Below are positions 1 through 10,573 of a stretch of 64,000 bases of DNA, piece by piece. Numbering within the stretch: position 1 is the first letter of the stretch; every line of letters begins with the position of its first letter. A program made the translations under genes and the position numbers. The DNA comes from Papaver somniferum (taxonomy: Eukaryota > Streptophyta > Magnoliopsida > Ranunculales > Papaveraceae): positions 10,210,326-10,274,325 of the forward strand of contig NC_039358.1 in the NCBI RefSeq assembly GCF_003573695.1, in the 5' to 3' direction. A model generated the notes under the pieces. The model was given only the letters and a program-made list of their open reading frames with translations. It did not search any database and was not told where the DNA came from.

Positions 1-199
1 TGAGTTCTAAGGAGACAGGAACCACAGTCTGGAAGCTGCCAGTTTCAAGCATTAAAACCCATTCAGTTGAGGTTTATGCAAGGATCTTGGAAAGATTGTA
101 TCGGAGTTATAGAACTTATGACTGTAGACATTCCGCTCCAGAAAAGGAACACAAAAACTGTGACTAGCGCGTTTTGAGTGTATCTATGGCTATTGGTAT

Positions 200-242
200 A
201 GTCCCACACCGTCTCTATTATAAAAGATGATTGCTTCAAATA
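200..242 (+). promoter_or_regulatory. U6 snRNA promoter (USE plus degenerate TATA)
   Basis: A GTCCCACACCG stretch at about 201-211 matches the plant upstream sequence element consensus RTCCCACATCG with one central mismatch. About 23 bases downstream, where a Pol III-type plant snRNA promoter has its TATA box, there is only TTCAAATA (235-242). The short USE-TATA spacing is the Pol III arrangement known for plant U6. A better TATA (TATTATAAAA, around 216-225) lies too close to the USE for that geometry. Confidence 0.6.
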
Positions 243-260
243 GTCTGAGCTGCTCAAAGA

Positions 261-279
261 GCCCTTAGGGGACATCCGA

Positions 280-311
<32 letters not shown>

Positions 312-360
312 GGCCCCTGCGCAAGGATGACACGCATCGAGAAATGGTCCAAATTTTTTT
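261..360 (+). ncRNA. U6: U6 spliceosomal snRNA (variant copy)
   Basis: This is close to the conserved plant U6 sequence. It has the 5' stem-loop (CCCTTAGGGG), the central region, the invariant ACAGAGA box (295-301), the AGC triad (307-309), the internal stem-loop and a terminal T run acting as Pol III terminator. U6 forms the catalytic core of the spliceosome with U2. Compared with the plant consensus as I know it, four bases (AAAT) are missing between ACACGCAT and CGAGAAATGG, on the 3' side of the internal stem-loop. With the weak TATA, this could be a diverged functional gene or a recent pseudogene. Confidence 0.88.
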
Positions 361-467
361 GATTTTTGTTTTTTTGGACTGGTTAGCATTTGGGTCATGA
401 GACTGCTTCCCTGATTTGATAAGAGGGATCGACTCTGATAAGGAAATATGCAAGCAAATGATAATCA

Positions 468-740
468 AACAGGTGTTGGCCATGGAGCAACCACAAATGG
501 GGAGACCCATTGTATATATTCGCCAGTAACAACCTTGAGTATTCTGGTTTTGATGCTGTAAGAAAAAAATCATAACCCAAGATCATTGTATCAGGCTCCA
601 CTGGGATGAAAGCAAGCGGTTCCAAGTCTGACGCGCTCATCCTGGCAATCTTCATCCAGAAACATGTCAGTAACGTTGGAGCTGCTAACCAACTGCCAAA
701 CCCATGATCCTCTCTTATACTCTTCTTCATCCAATACCTA
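468..740 (-). pseudogene. F-box-associated domain fragment, decayed
   Basis: On the minus strand one frame reads VLDEEEYKRGSWVW, then ACFHPSG, a stop, SIKTRILKV and PFVVAPWPTPV. This is the layout of the C-terminal F-box-associated (FBA/FBD-like) domain of plant F-box proteins, which commonly ends in an LPWWPTPV-type motif. At least two in-frame stops interrupt it and no F-box is seen upstream, so it is a relic. The longer open frame over the same DNA (395-865) is a shadow in another phase. Confidence 0.5.
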
Positions 741-808
741 AAGCATTCGAAGTGTCTATTAGGTCCATTGATTCCAGGCAAATCGATCAACCTGCATTGG
801 TGAGAGTT

Positions 809-864
809 TGTTGGAATATTTTCAACGCCGCTAACCAAAGGGGGGTCCTGGGGGGCATCGCCCA
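809..864 (+). repeat. 56-bp direct repeat, left copy (possible LTR start)
   Basis: This is nearly identical (one visible mismatch) to 3458-3513. The right copy follows a purine-rich tract (AGGGGGAGAA) and begins TGTTGGAATATTTTC, so it looks like the first bases of a Ty1/copia 3' LTR. The left copy would be the matching remnant on the 5' side. Neither copy continues as a recognisable LTR. Confidence 0.6.
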
Positions 865-2827
865 AAAGACAACTGATCCCAAAAGACCAAAGTTGGGAAA
901 CAGGGCTTATAAATGTGCTTTTGTGGGATACTCTCTTAATAGTATCACCTACAGATTTATAAACCTTGACACTTTTGAGATTATAGAATCTGTAGATGTG
1001 GAATTCTTTGAGAACTTAAATAGGAACAGTTCTCAAATGCAACCCATGGAGAATCCATTGTTACCTGATCTAAAACCTATGGAGATTGATAACAATGATG
1101 AAAATCCCTCTCCTACTGATGACAATGATATTTCAGTGCCTACTGAAGATATCGAACCTAGAAGGAGTAAGAGAGGAAGGATTGAGAAAAAGCCTGATCC
1201 AAACTTTATTTATTACCTTGTAGAGGCAAATAAGAATAGAATTCTTAGTGTTAACCAGTATGTTATGCATACTGATGATGACCCTAAAACTTATGCTGAA
1301 GCCATGAGTTCTAGAGATGCAAATTTCTGGAAAGAAGCCATCAATGATGAAAAGCATTCGCTTTTGACTAACGGGACTTGGGTATTAGTAAATTTACCTC
1401 CTGGTGCTAAAGCAATAGGAAGTAAATGGATATTCAAGAGAAAGTTGAGAGCTGATGGTGAAGTTGATAAGTTTAAGGCAAGGCTAGTTGCCAAGGGTTA
1501 TAAACAAAGACATGGTATTGATTACTTTGATACATATGCTCCTGTTGCACGCATCTCATCCATTCGTTGCTTGATTGCACTTGCTTCTATTCATAAGTTG
1601 GTTGTGCATCAAATGGATGTCAAAACTGCTTTTCTAAATGGGGATTTAGAAGAAGAGATATATATGGAACAACCTGAAGGTTTCATATTACCAGGCCAAG
1701 AGAAGAAAGTTTGAAAGTTAGTGAAATCTCTCTATGGTTTGAAGCAAGCCCCTATGCAATGGCATGAGAAGTTTGATAAAGTAGTTTTGTCATATGGTTT
1801 TGTGGTGAATGATGCGGACAAATGTATCTATAGTAAGCATGATAGTTCTGGTTGTGTGATTCTCTGTTTGTATGTTGATGATATGTTAATCTTTGGGTCT
1901 GACATATCTGTTGTGGAAGAAACAAAGAAGTTTCTTAGTTCTAACTTTGATATGAAGGATTTAGGAGAGGCTGATGTAATCTTGGGAATTAAGATCCTAA
2001 GAAAGGGAGATGAGTTGGTTTTAACTCAATCTCATTATATTGAGAAATTTCTCAAGAAATATGGTCACTTTGATGACAATCCAGCACCTACTCCTTTAGA
2101 CCATACTATCAAGTTAATGAAGAACACCGTCCGTACTCATGCTCAACTTGAGTATTCTAGTGTTATTGGGAGTCTTATGTACGCTATGCATTGCACAAGA
2201 CCGGACATAGCCCAAGCCGTGGGAATATTATGTCGTTTCTCAAGTAATCCAGGATATGAACACTGGAAAGCAGTTTCAAGAGTTATGGCTTACTTGAAAG
2301 GAACAATAAATTTTGGTTTGCATTACCAAGGCTATCCCGCTGCACTAGAGGGGTACAGCGATGCTAACTGGAACAATGTAGAATCAAATTCCAAGTCAAC
2401 TTCTGGATGGATTTTTACATTAGGGGGTGCTGCTGTGTCTTGGAGTTCCAAGAAGCAGACTTGTATCTCTGATTCAACAATGTTGTCAGAATTGATAGCT
2501 TTAACTGATGCATGTAAGGAGGCAGATTGGCTTAGAAACCTACTTATGGAAATTCCTTTTTGGAAGAAGCCAACTCCGGCGGTCTTGATTAATTGTGATA
2601 ATCAAGGTACAATCTATAATGTCTCTAATAAGACTTATAATGGAAAGTCTAGACATGCAAGTCTTAGACACTACATGGTTAGGCAACTACTCAAGAGGGG
2701 AGTAGTTACGGTTAACTTTATTGAATCAAAGAGAAATTTGGCAGACCCATTTACGAAAAGTCTACCAAGTTCAGTGGTTTCAATAAAAAGGAAAGAAATG
2801 GGACTAAGGTCTGTGAAGGAAGTTTGA
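864..2827 (+). pseudogene. Ty1/copia pol fragment (integrase C-terminus, RT, RNase H)
   Basis: This is the 3' part of a copia polyprotein. The integrase C-terminal region comes first (KLGNRAYKCAFVGY), then a variable linker, the reverse transcriptase (GSKWIFKRKL, LVAKGYKQ, HQMDVKTAFLNG, SLYGLKQAP, catalytic YVDD near 1876) and RNase H (YSDANW, CDNQGTIY, ADPFTKSL). A single in-frame TGA at 1712-1714 replaces what is normally a cysteine codon just before KLVKSLYGLK; the frame is otherwise open to 2827. Gag, protease and the integrase core are missing upstream, so it is a truncated, non-functional copy. The mild damage suggests fairly recent decay. Confidence 0.95.
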
Positions 2828-3446
2828 TCTCCCATAGCAGAAACCCAACCTATGTTTTGAAAAGGATAAACAAGGTTCAATGTGGTACCAACAAGTTATG
2901 GATGTGGATTATGGAGCACTAATATAAAAACTTCCCATTTCTTATTAGTGCTGGTTTCTGCAAGAAAATAGGATGGATGTAAATCCTTAATGAGTCTATG
3001 ATTAGTAAAAGGTGTATCGCAGAAACACCTTCGAGACTTACCTATATGAGTATGGAAATAAGGCCGTTTCCTAAGAGAAGAAGACCGTTCTCTAAAGAAG
3101 ACTCATGAACAAGGATATAAGCACATGGCCATTAACGTGCTTGGCTACAGAACACATGATTTTTTGAAATCAATATGTGTGGAGACTCCGGTTTTATCAT
3201 AAGGGGTACTTGGTTCAAGACTGGTTTCACCATAGAACCTCGATAAGGCTTTGAGTTTCTTACACTAAGTGAAGGTTCAAATCCAAAAGATACCTATCAT
3301 TTATGTGTTGATTTCAACGATGATGCTTAGTCTCAATTGTGCTTGAACTACGTTGGCTTGATCCCACTCGGGTACGTAGGCAGTCACTTCGGTGATGCAG
3401 TCACTCTGATTTAAAAGTTTTAACTTTGTTTTATGGTTTTTGAAAA

Positions 3447-3513
3447 TAGGGGGAGAATGTTGGAATATTTTCAACGCCGCTAACCAAAGGGGAGTCCTGG
3501 GGGGCATCGCCCA
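3447..3513 (+). repeat. Polypurine tract and 56-bp direct repeat, right copy
   Basis: AATAGGGGGAGAATG, a typical copia polypurine tract, is followed at 3458 by TGTTGG, the usual start of a copia 3' LTR. After 56 bases the sequence switches to an unrelated gag-like fragment, so the LTR is cut short. The stretch 2828-3446 is the untranslated 3' part of the same element; I see no gene in it. Confidence 0.55.
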
Positions 3514-3674
3514 CAAAAGAATTTTGGTAGAAGAATTTGAAAAGGATTTATGAATCGTTTGGGTGCGGCTCTTGTCTGGCATAACGGAATAAATGATAGA
3601 AGCAAGTAAAAATCATCGTGATACACGAGGATTGGGCTATAAGGGAATAAATGCTTCAAATATTAACAAAAAAG
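3511..3674 (+). repeat. 164-bp perfect direct repeat, left copy
   Basis: By eye it is base-for-base identical to 7087-7250. It covers the beginning of a gag-like reading frame. The two copies bracket a much older, decayed gypsy fragment, so their identity points to a recent duplication. Confidence 0.9.
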
Positions 3675-3961
3675 TAAAATTTGTTGAAGCTACAAATTCT
3701 TCTCAACCAGAGACTTCCACTGTTGTCAAAGGTGCTCCTATTTCTTGCAAAGAAGTAAAGCATGTCAAACCTAAGAATTGTGTTCAACCAGACTCTTCAA
3801 GTGCGGCAATCAAAGAGAGCACTTATGCCAATGTAAAAAAAGCAACCACTTTGAACAAAGATGAGAATAAAAAGAAGAAGAAAACTCGTCAAGCTCCAAT
3901 GCAAGAGGTTTCACAAAAAGGTAAAACTAAAACTCATGCTCCTTACGTTACTAAGAATTGA
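3593..3961 (+). pseudogene. Retrotransposon gag-like fragment
   Basis: An open frame of about 122 codons. It contains DTRGLGYKG, a motif frequent near the C-terminus of gag or gag-like proteins of plant LTR retrotransposons, followed by a lysine-rich tail (NKKVKF, NKDENKKKKKTRQ). There is no zinc knuckle, protease or polymerase. The frame is cut off on both sides, so it is a fragment; assignment to copia rather than gypsy is uncertain. Confidence 0.5.
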
Positions 3962-4422
3962 TATTTTTATGGTAATAAAGCGTACTTGCAATGGGGATGC
4001 TGATGTAATTTTATATAGTGGTAAATAGAGTTGTCGTTCACTCGGACTTGATGAGATTGACTTTAATAATTAATAAACTAAAAAAAAAAAGAAAAATATA
4101 TACAAAATTTTGTCACAAGATGAAGAGAGTTACTGGGATTTCGTCGAATTCATAGCATATGGTTCGATTTATTTATTCTCAACAATTAAAGCTCAATAAA
4201 TAAAATTAACATGGACTCTGATTTTGCCAAGGTAGATTCTCAAAATATTAGTTGTAAATCCTAAGCATGATGTATCAAAACATTTAAGTTAAGCATACTT
4301 CATCAAATTAAATGACAACCAATTAATTCAAATCATATTTCAATTAAAATTAATGCAAAAGTCTTAAAAAGAATTAAATAATTATACACATGTATGACAC
4401 TCGTCTTCCTCCGTCGTCCCAG

Positions 4423-5158
4423 TGTTGGGGATTAACTCATCACATCGAAAACACACTTAAAATATTTATTCATGGCTCAAAAAGTGGTTTACAAATGATG
4501 AAAATGTGAGAAAATTATTAAAGCAGTGATTTTATTTTCTCTCCCAAAACTCCTCCCAAATGTGCTCTCTAACTCTCTATTTATACACACAAATACACAT
4601 CACTCAAATATATTCTTCCATAACTCCAAAATCTTCTTCTTTTTAATTAAAAATATCTTCAGGAATTTTTCCTTCTCTTTATTCTATATATGTCTTTACT
4701 AAACCCATATCTTCTTTAATTCGCAGAATAAAATCCAAGATAAAATCTTCTAAGGATATCTTTCTTGTGTTAATACAAGATGACTTCCTTTTTCTTCAAA
4801 ACTTCATGTTTGTAAGGCAAGAAGATATTCTTATCTTAAAGATAATAAATCCTTTACCGTTGAAACCAAATTTCCCGCCAATTTTTATTTTCAAATCAAG
4901 GAAGAAGATGGATCCCCCTTAACCAGTAATTGGGTGTGATTAGCAGTTGGCTCCCTGGGGTGCCCCTTATCAGTTAGGTGCCCCTTATCCAAAACTGAGA
5001 GTCCGAATAACATGTGTCCTCCGGGTGCCTATACCAACTTTTCGAGCCGAATTTTCCAAAAATACCTACAAACACATAAAACACCATAATAAGTAGAAAA
5101 TCGGGTACCAACAATACTGAAAATTGAGGATAATTCGGTCACAAAAATGTGTCTATCA
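4423..5158 (-). mobile_element. Ty3/gypsy LTR, minus orientation
   Basis: Read on the minus strand it starts TGATAGACACATTTTTG directly after a polypurine tract AAGTTTGGGGGTATT (5159-5173) and ends in ...CCCCAACA. TG...CA ends plus the TTTGGGGGT tract are typical of plant Tat/Athila-type gypsy elements. No partner LTR is found on the right. The left edge is inferred only from the CA end. Confidence 0.5.
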
Positions 5159-6900
5159 AATACCCCCAAACTTATTATTTGCTAGTCCTCGATCAAATCT
5201 AATCTAGAAAAATAAAAGTGACTACACTTAGCGCGTACAGCAAGACGTTAAACCTCTAGGTGGCCCTAGCGGCAGAGTGTTGTCTTCGGAGGGTTTACCA
5301 GAGGTGTACCCACAAAACCTTTACTCCGGACCCTAGCTATCTACGCAAAACCTTGGAAGGCACTAAAGAATCTCCTTGGTTGACATACTCTCATTGACTA
5401 CAGGAGGAAGTACCCTGATGCGAAATTCCAATTGCTGTACACGAGTTTGCACTCAAGCATACTAAAATTCATATAAGAGACAGAGCTCTACTCAGATAGT
5501 TTATGTACATCATAACCGGAGTCAACCAATCACATGGAAAGATTAAGAAGATGGAAGTAAAGAAAAACATAGATGGTTTTGATGTTGACTAAGGTGAACC
5601 TATCCTAATGGACTGAGATACCGGTCTGACTAATATCAATACAGCTGGCATATACAAGGGAACCAGCGGGTGATAATCCTAACATTAGGTCAACACAACT
5701 GGCATATACAAGGGCTCCAGTGGTCGACTTTATTGAATTTATTCTGGTTGGTCTGATGGTCTGGTCTCATTTTATTTTATTTTTACTTTTTTTATATCTC
5801 AATCACTCTATTTCACCCAATCACTTATAAGAAAATAAAAACAGAAGGTGAAAAGGATTCAACGAGATATGGCGAAACTACCATGTTTTTTTTTTGTTAA
5901 AAAAATTCTAACACCTGAGCTCTGTGCTTTTATGAATATACTCTTTAGATGTTTCCATCTAATCAGATTTGTTCCTCAACTCCTATAACCAAGATGCTTC
6001 CATCCACTTAGATTGGTTAGTGCCATCCTTAATAAACATAAATTTATAGGCTCTCGAGTTTATTTATTGCAACTAAAAAGTTTATCTCATACCCCCAAAC
6101 TTAAATCTAACATTGTCCTCAATGTTCTAAAGATGAAATTAAAAGCATATGAACAAGGAGAAACTGTTATCATTTGAAGCAAAAGAGTTAAGGAAATATA
6201 TTACCGTATTGCATGAGATTGGGTTACCTCCCAAGAAGTGCTAAGTTTAAAGTCTTCAACCATACATCAGAAGGAATTAGTCACCTCATAGAATCATATA
6301 GTCACCTCATAGAATCATATAGAAGTAACTAGAAGTAACTTAATAATTCTCTCCATTTTTATCAACAAAATTGGCAAAGGTGAAAAATCTGGATAATCAT
6401 GAGTTAATCATTGGAGTTTCAAGACTAGAGAACACATACCAACCTTTAGTTTAGACGATTTCAACCAATAAATCTTAGTTTGACTCAAGGAGACATAAGG
6501 TGAAAGCATCTCCTACAATTCGACATCCACACTCCCCGCATAGATATTACCATTAAGCAAAAGTTCAAAAGAACTCTCCCCCATTTATGTCATTCCCGAA
6601 AAAAACTACAATGCGACCTTTACTCTAATCACAAGAGAAGGATTTTCTTGGACTTTAAATTTATTCGCCAGTTACAAACAAAATAAATTTATATCCAATA
6701 TTTTTCTCTCTTCTCGCCAGTTACGAACAAAAAGGTTAAAAATAACGATCTTAATGTTAGAGCCACTAAGATACAATATTTTTATGAGAAAAATCATCCA
6801 CAAACTATTCTCTATGCCATTTACGAACAAGAGAATAATTAGTGTGATATGACTCAACATAAGGATTATAACTTCTCTAGTCATGTATGAACGCAAAATT
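5159..6900 (-). mobile_element. 3' non-coding part of a decayed gypsy element
   Basis: On the minus strand this carries two tracts reading AAGTTTGGGGGTAT (near 5160 and 6090). It also carries the hairpin AACATTGAGGACAATGTT (6109-6126), a feature of the non-coding region upstream of the 3' LTR in many plant gypsy elements. A short duplicated segment (ACTGGCATATACAAGGG-like) lies near 5645 and 5705. No coding domain survives. The element is truncated on its 5' side somewhere before 7080. Confidence 0.55.
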
Positions 6901-7086
6901 AAAGTTCATTTGGATCTAGTACTTTGAATCATTTAGATCCACAAGATTTTGGGCAAATTATTTGTTTATTTTGGTAGACATTCAAAGTAGTCGAAATCGT
7001 TCTCAGTCCTACTCGGTTGGACGTATGTGGCAAAATACGAGGATGACTTGTGGCTAGGTTTCACAGGTTCGCAACATTCAATCCCA

Positions 7087-7250
7087 CCACAAAAGAATTT
7101 TGGTAGAAGAATTTGAAAAGGATTTATGAATCGTTTGGGTGCGGCTCTTGTCTGGCATAACGGAATAAATGATAGAAGCAAGTAAAAATCATCGTGATAC
7201 ACGAGGATTGGGCTATAAGGGAATAAATGCTTCAAATATTAACAAAAAAG
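7087..7250 (+). repeat. 164-bp perfect direct repeat, right copy
   Basis: Identical to 3511-3674. It ends 63 bases before the U5 snRNA, where the upstream promoter element of an snRNA gene would lie. Confidence 0.9.
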
Positions 7251-7312
7251 CAAAACTGTACTCAAAATGCGTTGTACATAACCAGCAGTCCACTCAACTG
7301 AACGATTCACGC

Positions 7313-7436
7313 AGCCGTGCGGTAAGCTTAAAGCGAATTATTCTTTCGCCTTTTACTAAAGAATACCGTGTGCTTGCCGTGAATAAGCGGCATACCCCCT
7401 ATTTTTGGAGGGTTTCTCTTTTCTAAGAGGAACCCA
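7313..7436 (+). ncRNA. U5: U5 spliceosomal snRNA
   Basis: The sequence begins AGCCGTGCGG and carries the invariant loop I (CGCCTTTTACTAAAG, about 7347-7361) that aligns exon ends during splicing. An Sm site (ATTTTTGGAG, 7401-7410) and a 3' hairpin with 11-base arms (GGGTTTCTCTT pairing with AAGAGGAACCC, one G-U pair) complete the RNA. A CAATTCTCAAGTCCAG stretch just downstream resembles the plant 3' box CA(N)AGTNNAA, which argues for a genomic gene copy rather than a retrocopy. No USE is visible at the expected place; that position is close to the edge of the 164-bp retroelement copy, and only GTACATAA (about 7275) lies near the TATA position. The RNA looks intact but the promoter looks damaged. 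Confidence 0.85.
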
Positions 7437-7740
7437 ACAATTCTCAAGTCCAGCTTTTCCTTCCCCATGATTATTGCTCTTACCAGTAAACCATCCTTGG
7501 GACATCAGGGCATGCAGTTTGGAGTAAATTGTTCTATTTCAGTCACTACAAGAAAAACTGGATTAAGCAACCTGGCAGTTTTGGTTGGAAAAGCCCATAT
7601 TGAATCGCTCTAACCCTTAGAGCGACTTAATTTGGCTCTCGCTCTTAAGTTGCAAAAGGTGAGATCTCTATAGGTCTAGAGCAGCTAGGCAATTGCTTTA
7701 ATAATCAACCAACTATCATGTAGCATCTCCTTTGTTCATT

Positions 7741-8066
7741 GCTTCATAGCTAGACCGACTCACCTAGAGCAAGCAAAATAATCATCGCTTCATAGCTAGA
7801 CCGACTCACCTAGAGCAAGCAAATTAATCATCGCTTCATAGCTAGACCGACCTGCTTAGAACAAGAAAAATAACCATCGCTTTAGAGTTAGACCAACCAT
7901 ACTTGAGAAAGTGAAACGCCGATCGCTTCATAGATAGACCAACCAAAACTAGAGAGTGAAATACCGATCGCTTCTTAGCTAGACCAAGTACCCTTTGAGC
8001 AATTAAAATAAATTCTGATTGCTTCATAGCTAGACCAAGCAACCCAAGAGCATTTAAAATACCTAT
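7741..8066 (+). repeat. CACTA left subterminal repeats (7 units, about 46 bp)
   Basis: GCTTCATAGCTAGACC or a close variant starts at 7741, 7787, 7833, 7879, 7925, 7970 and 8021, giving a 46-bp period with slight drift at the end. Arrays of short subterminal repeats are where the TNPA-type DNA-binding protein binds in En/Spm elements. Short 8223-8400 DNA to the right holds no gene I recognise. Confidence 0.85.
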
Positions 8067-8428
8067 ACATGGCCTGAAGTTGGTTGCTTAAACCAAATTT
8101 TTGTACTCCTGGTTTAGAAATCCGAAAATTAATTACATTTAAAAATTGATACTGAAGGTAATTACTAATTAAGATTTCATAATCATAATTATCCACTTCC
8201 AATTAATTAAAACCATTCCTTAATTACACGTGGTATCAGTATCCCCACCCAAGCAAATTAACTTATTACAAAAAACACAAAAACCATCGAGTTAACCAAA
8301 TTGTTTGCAAACCATCCCCGAAAAGAACAAGAACCATACAGGTCCATACAGGTCCACACAAAAAAGTAACAAAATGATCCAGTGAAGGCAATGGACCTGT
8401 ATGTTCACCAAAATAAAACTGCACATTC

Positions 8429-8993
8429 AACATTCATCCTATTCATCCTCCCCTGACAATTCATTCTCCTAATTATCATTAGCACATCCATCTGCCTGCA
8501 AATCATCATCATCCCCAACATAATTGTTCTCATCTTCTTGCAAATCATCATCGTCCCTAGCATAGCCATTTTCATCTTCTTGCACATCATCCCAAGTAAA
8601 TCGATCATCAACTTCATGTTCACCTTCATCTTGGGACTCATCTTATGAATCATCTGGCAAAGGTTGACAACCAAGCGTCTGCAAAACATCATTCAAGTAC
8701 TCTCTGAGATTACGCTCCCTCTTTTGAAGCTTTGAGATTTCTTTGTCTTGCTTCGCAACTTTCTTCTTTTCAGAGTCCAACTGTTCTTGGAGAGCAACCA
8801 TTTATGCTTCATTTTTCTCATATAAACTGAAGCGGGCAGCAACTTTTGACTTACGAGTACGCTTAGCCCCTATACGACGTGGATCAACAACCATTGAATA
8901 TATTTCCTCAGGTGTGTAGTTGACTTCTCCTCGGCGAACCTGCTCACTGATCTGGTTCATCTCTTTCTGCATACAAGTTGTAAAAACAAGCAA
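8429..8993 (-). pseudogene. CACTA transposase C-terminal relic (Ptta/En-Spm type)
   Basis: The minus-strand frame includes YTPEEIYSMVVDP, KSKVAARFSLYEKNEA, then a stop, then MVALQEQLDSEKKK and LQKRERNLREYLND. This is the conserved C-terminal end of the plant transposase family annotated as Ptta/En/Spm (transposase_24). A coiled-coil follows, then an acidic tail with DDDLQEDEN-type repeats. At least three in-frame stops (one after NEA, one after PDDS, one in the acidic tail) break it. A possible upstream exon (PDFGFFDDTWKPNLG, around 9150-9190) was not resolved. Confidence 0.65.
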
Positions 8994-9620
8994 CTAAATC
9001 AAAATTCAAGCTTATGTAGCTACTATGAAGAAAATGAAGAAAAGACAACAAAACAAAACTACAGTAATAGAATAAGCAGAATTTTCATTCAAAATGCAGT
9101 AACTAGAGTAAAAAAGCAAAAGATAAATTGATCAAATACTACCCTAAATTAGGTTTCCATGTATCATCAAAGAACCCAAAATCTGGAAACAAAAAATAGT
9201 TCATAACAAATCATAGTTTGACAACACAAAAGCATGCAGGCATTTAAAACATCAACGAAAAAAAGAATTAATGGATCCTGAAAATGGAAAACTACGCGCA
9301 ATAATCCTATCTTCCCGAGTTGCTCAAAAGTTTGTTATCATACAAACAGGTTGAAAATGTTACTGAAAGTTTGTGCGTCCATCATTCTTATACAAATTTA
9401 AATTTCCTAGAAGATATGCATGAGACAATTCTAAGGGGTAAGAGTCAGTGCCCAAATAAGAACTTAATAGGGGAAAGAAACAAACATGAAAACCTCCAGA
9501 TAAGAGAGGTTAGAAATAAAAGGAGCAGCTGATTATTTCGAAAAAGAAAATAGCCAGTATCATGTTTCTATATACTTTTCCCATTAAGCTGAAATCTCAA
9601 GAAATTGAAATGAATCTTAC

Positions 9621-10122
9621 CCCGATGCTTCTGATAACCCATAAACTAACTGCCATCAATAATCCAACTCCACTTTTATTGAATGCTAAAGATTCCTCAA
9701 AGATAATCCCTGCATATCCTAATCCGAATACCAATGACATGGCTATGTCCTGTACCATGATACAACTTCCAGTTAAACCAGTGTCAGCAAGTTCTTTTGC
9801 ATGTCTAGGCACTTCAATGGAGATAAACAACGAACAGTGTTAAAGAGAAACTTAACCTATATGGCTATATGCAATGGTTCTACTCATAAGCAATCAAAGA
9901 AAGCACAATTTAAATGACGATTCAGGCAAACAAAACATGGGGATGGACTTGATTGGCAGTAACCCATGAGTGATTAATTGCCACAGCCCCAGCCGCAGCT
10001 GCTCCAACGATTGCAAACGCTTTCAAGAAATCAATCTTTGGCTGGTAACTCGCTTCAAAATCTTGGGAGCTCACATCATCAACTGAACATAATGGATAAC
10101 ATGTCCTTGACCTCTGCATCAA
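9621..10122 (-). pseudogene. Captured NHD1-like Na+/H+ antiporter fragment (2 exons)
   Basis: Two minus-strand exons can be joined in phase. The first runs from about 10122 to 9949 and ends IVGAAAAGAVAINHSWVTANQ. The second is 9749-9621: 43 codons starting DIAMSLVFG, containing YAGIIFEESLAFNKSGVG, flanked by CAG and GTAAGA. This matches the N-terminal membrane part of plastid NhaD-type sodium:proton antiporters (NHD1 of Arabidopsis), which extrude Na+ from chloroplasts. The donor after exon 1 is GTCCAT, weaker than usual. Later transmembrane exons are absent, so it cannot encode an antiporter. The identification is from memory of the family and should be searched. Confidence 0.7.
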
Positions 10123-10291
10123 TTCCTACAGAAAATGCAACTATCAATCAACTGAACAGTACGAATCATATATCCACAAATAGGGAAATGCTTGTGCAGA
10201 TATTTTAGCAAATGGGGTTCATTGTAGGTAGTTTTAACCACCTAGTATGATCCAAAAATGTAATGAAGGTGGACACAAATGTCCTACCTAC

Positions 10292-10573
10292 ATATAGATT
10301 AGCTTTTGATTGTCGAACCTTAGAAACACAGTGGTCAGAATATTCATCTCCTCAACTACCATCTGAAATTTCAATGAAAACGAGTTTCTTGAGAAAACAT
10401 TCAACAAGGCCATTTCCAAAAAAGAAAGATAATACTCGGTAAAAAAAAATTACCTGAACTCCATCAATTTCACATCGATCTCCAACATCAAATGGGTGCA
10501 TGACAAACAAAAATATGATTGATTCGAACATCGTCTTGCAAGTATTACCAAATAGAACTAATTTGCCCTGTTC
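10292..10573 (-). pseudogene. Captured MSL10-like mechanosensitive channel fragment (2 exons)
   Basis: Exon 10573-10454 has exactly 40 codons and reads FGNTCKTMFESIIFLFVMHP then FDVGDRCEIDGVQ. It is bounded by TTGCAG and GTAATT. Exon 10362 to about 10292 follows a TTTCAG acceptor and reads MVVEEMNILTTVFLRFDNQK before a stop. Together they match the MscS beta-domain entry of MSL9/MSL10-type channels of the plant plasma membrane, with correct splice phase. Neither the pore helix exons nor the C-terminus is present. It lies on the same strand as, and upstream of, the NHD1-like piece, so a single chimeric transcript is conceivable. Confidence 0.8.

Noticed and set aside
395..865. 156-codon minus-strand open frame
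   Set aside because: The recognisable F-box-associated residues lie in a different phase of the same strand, so this frame is a shadow.
7741..8066. CRISPR-like array of short repeats
   Set aside because: A plant nuclear context, a 46-bp unit that repeats in full with no unique spacers, and its position beside a CACTA end show subterminal transposon repeats.
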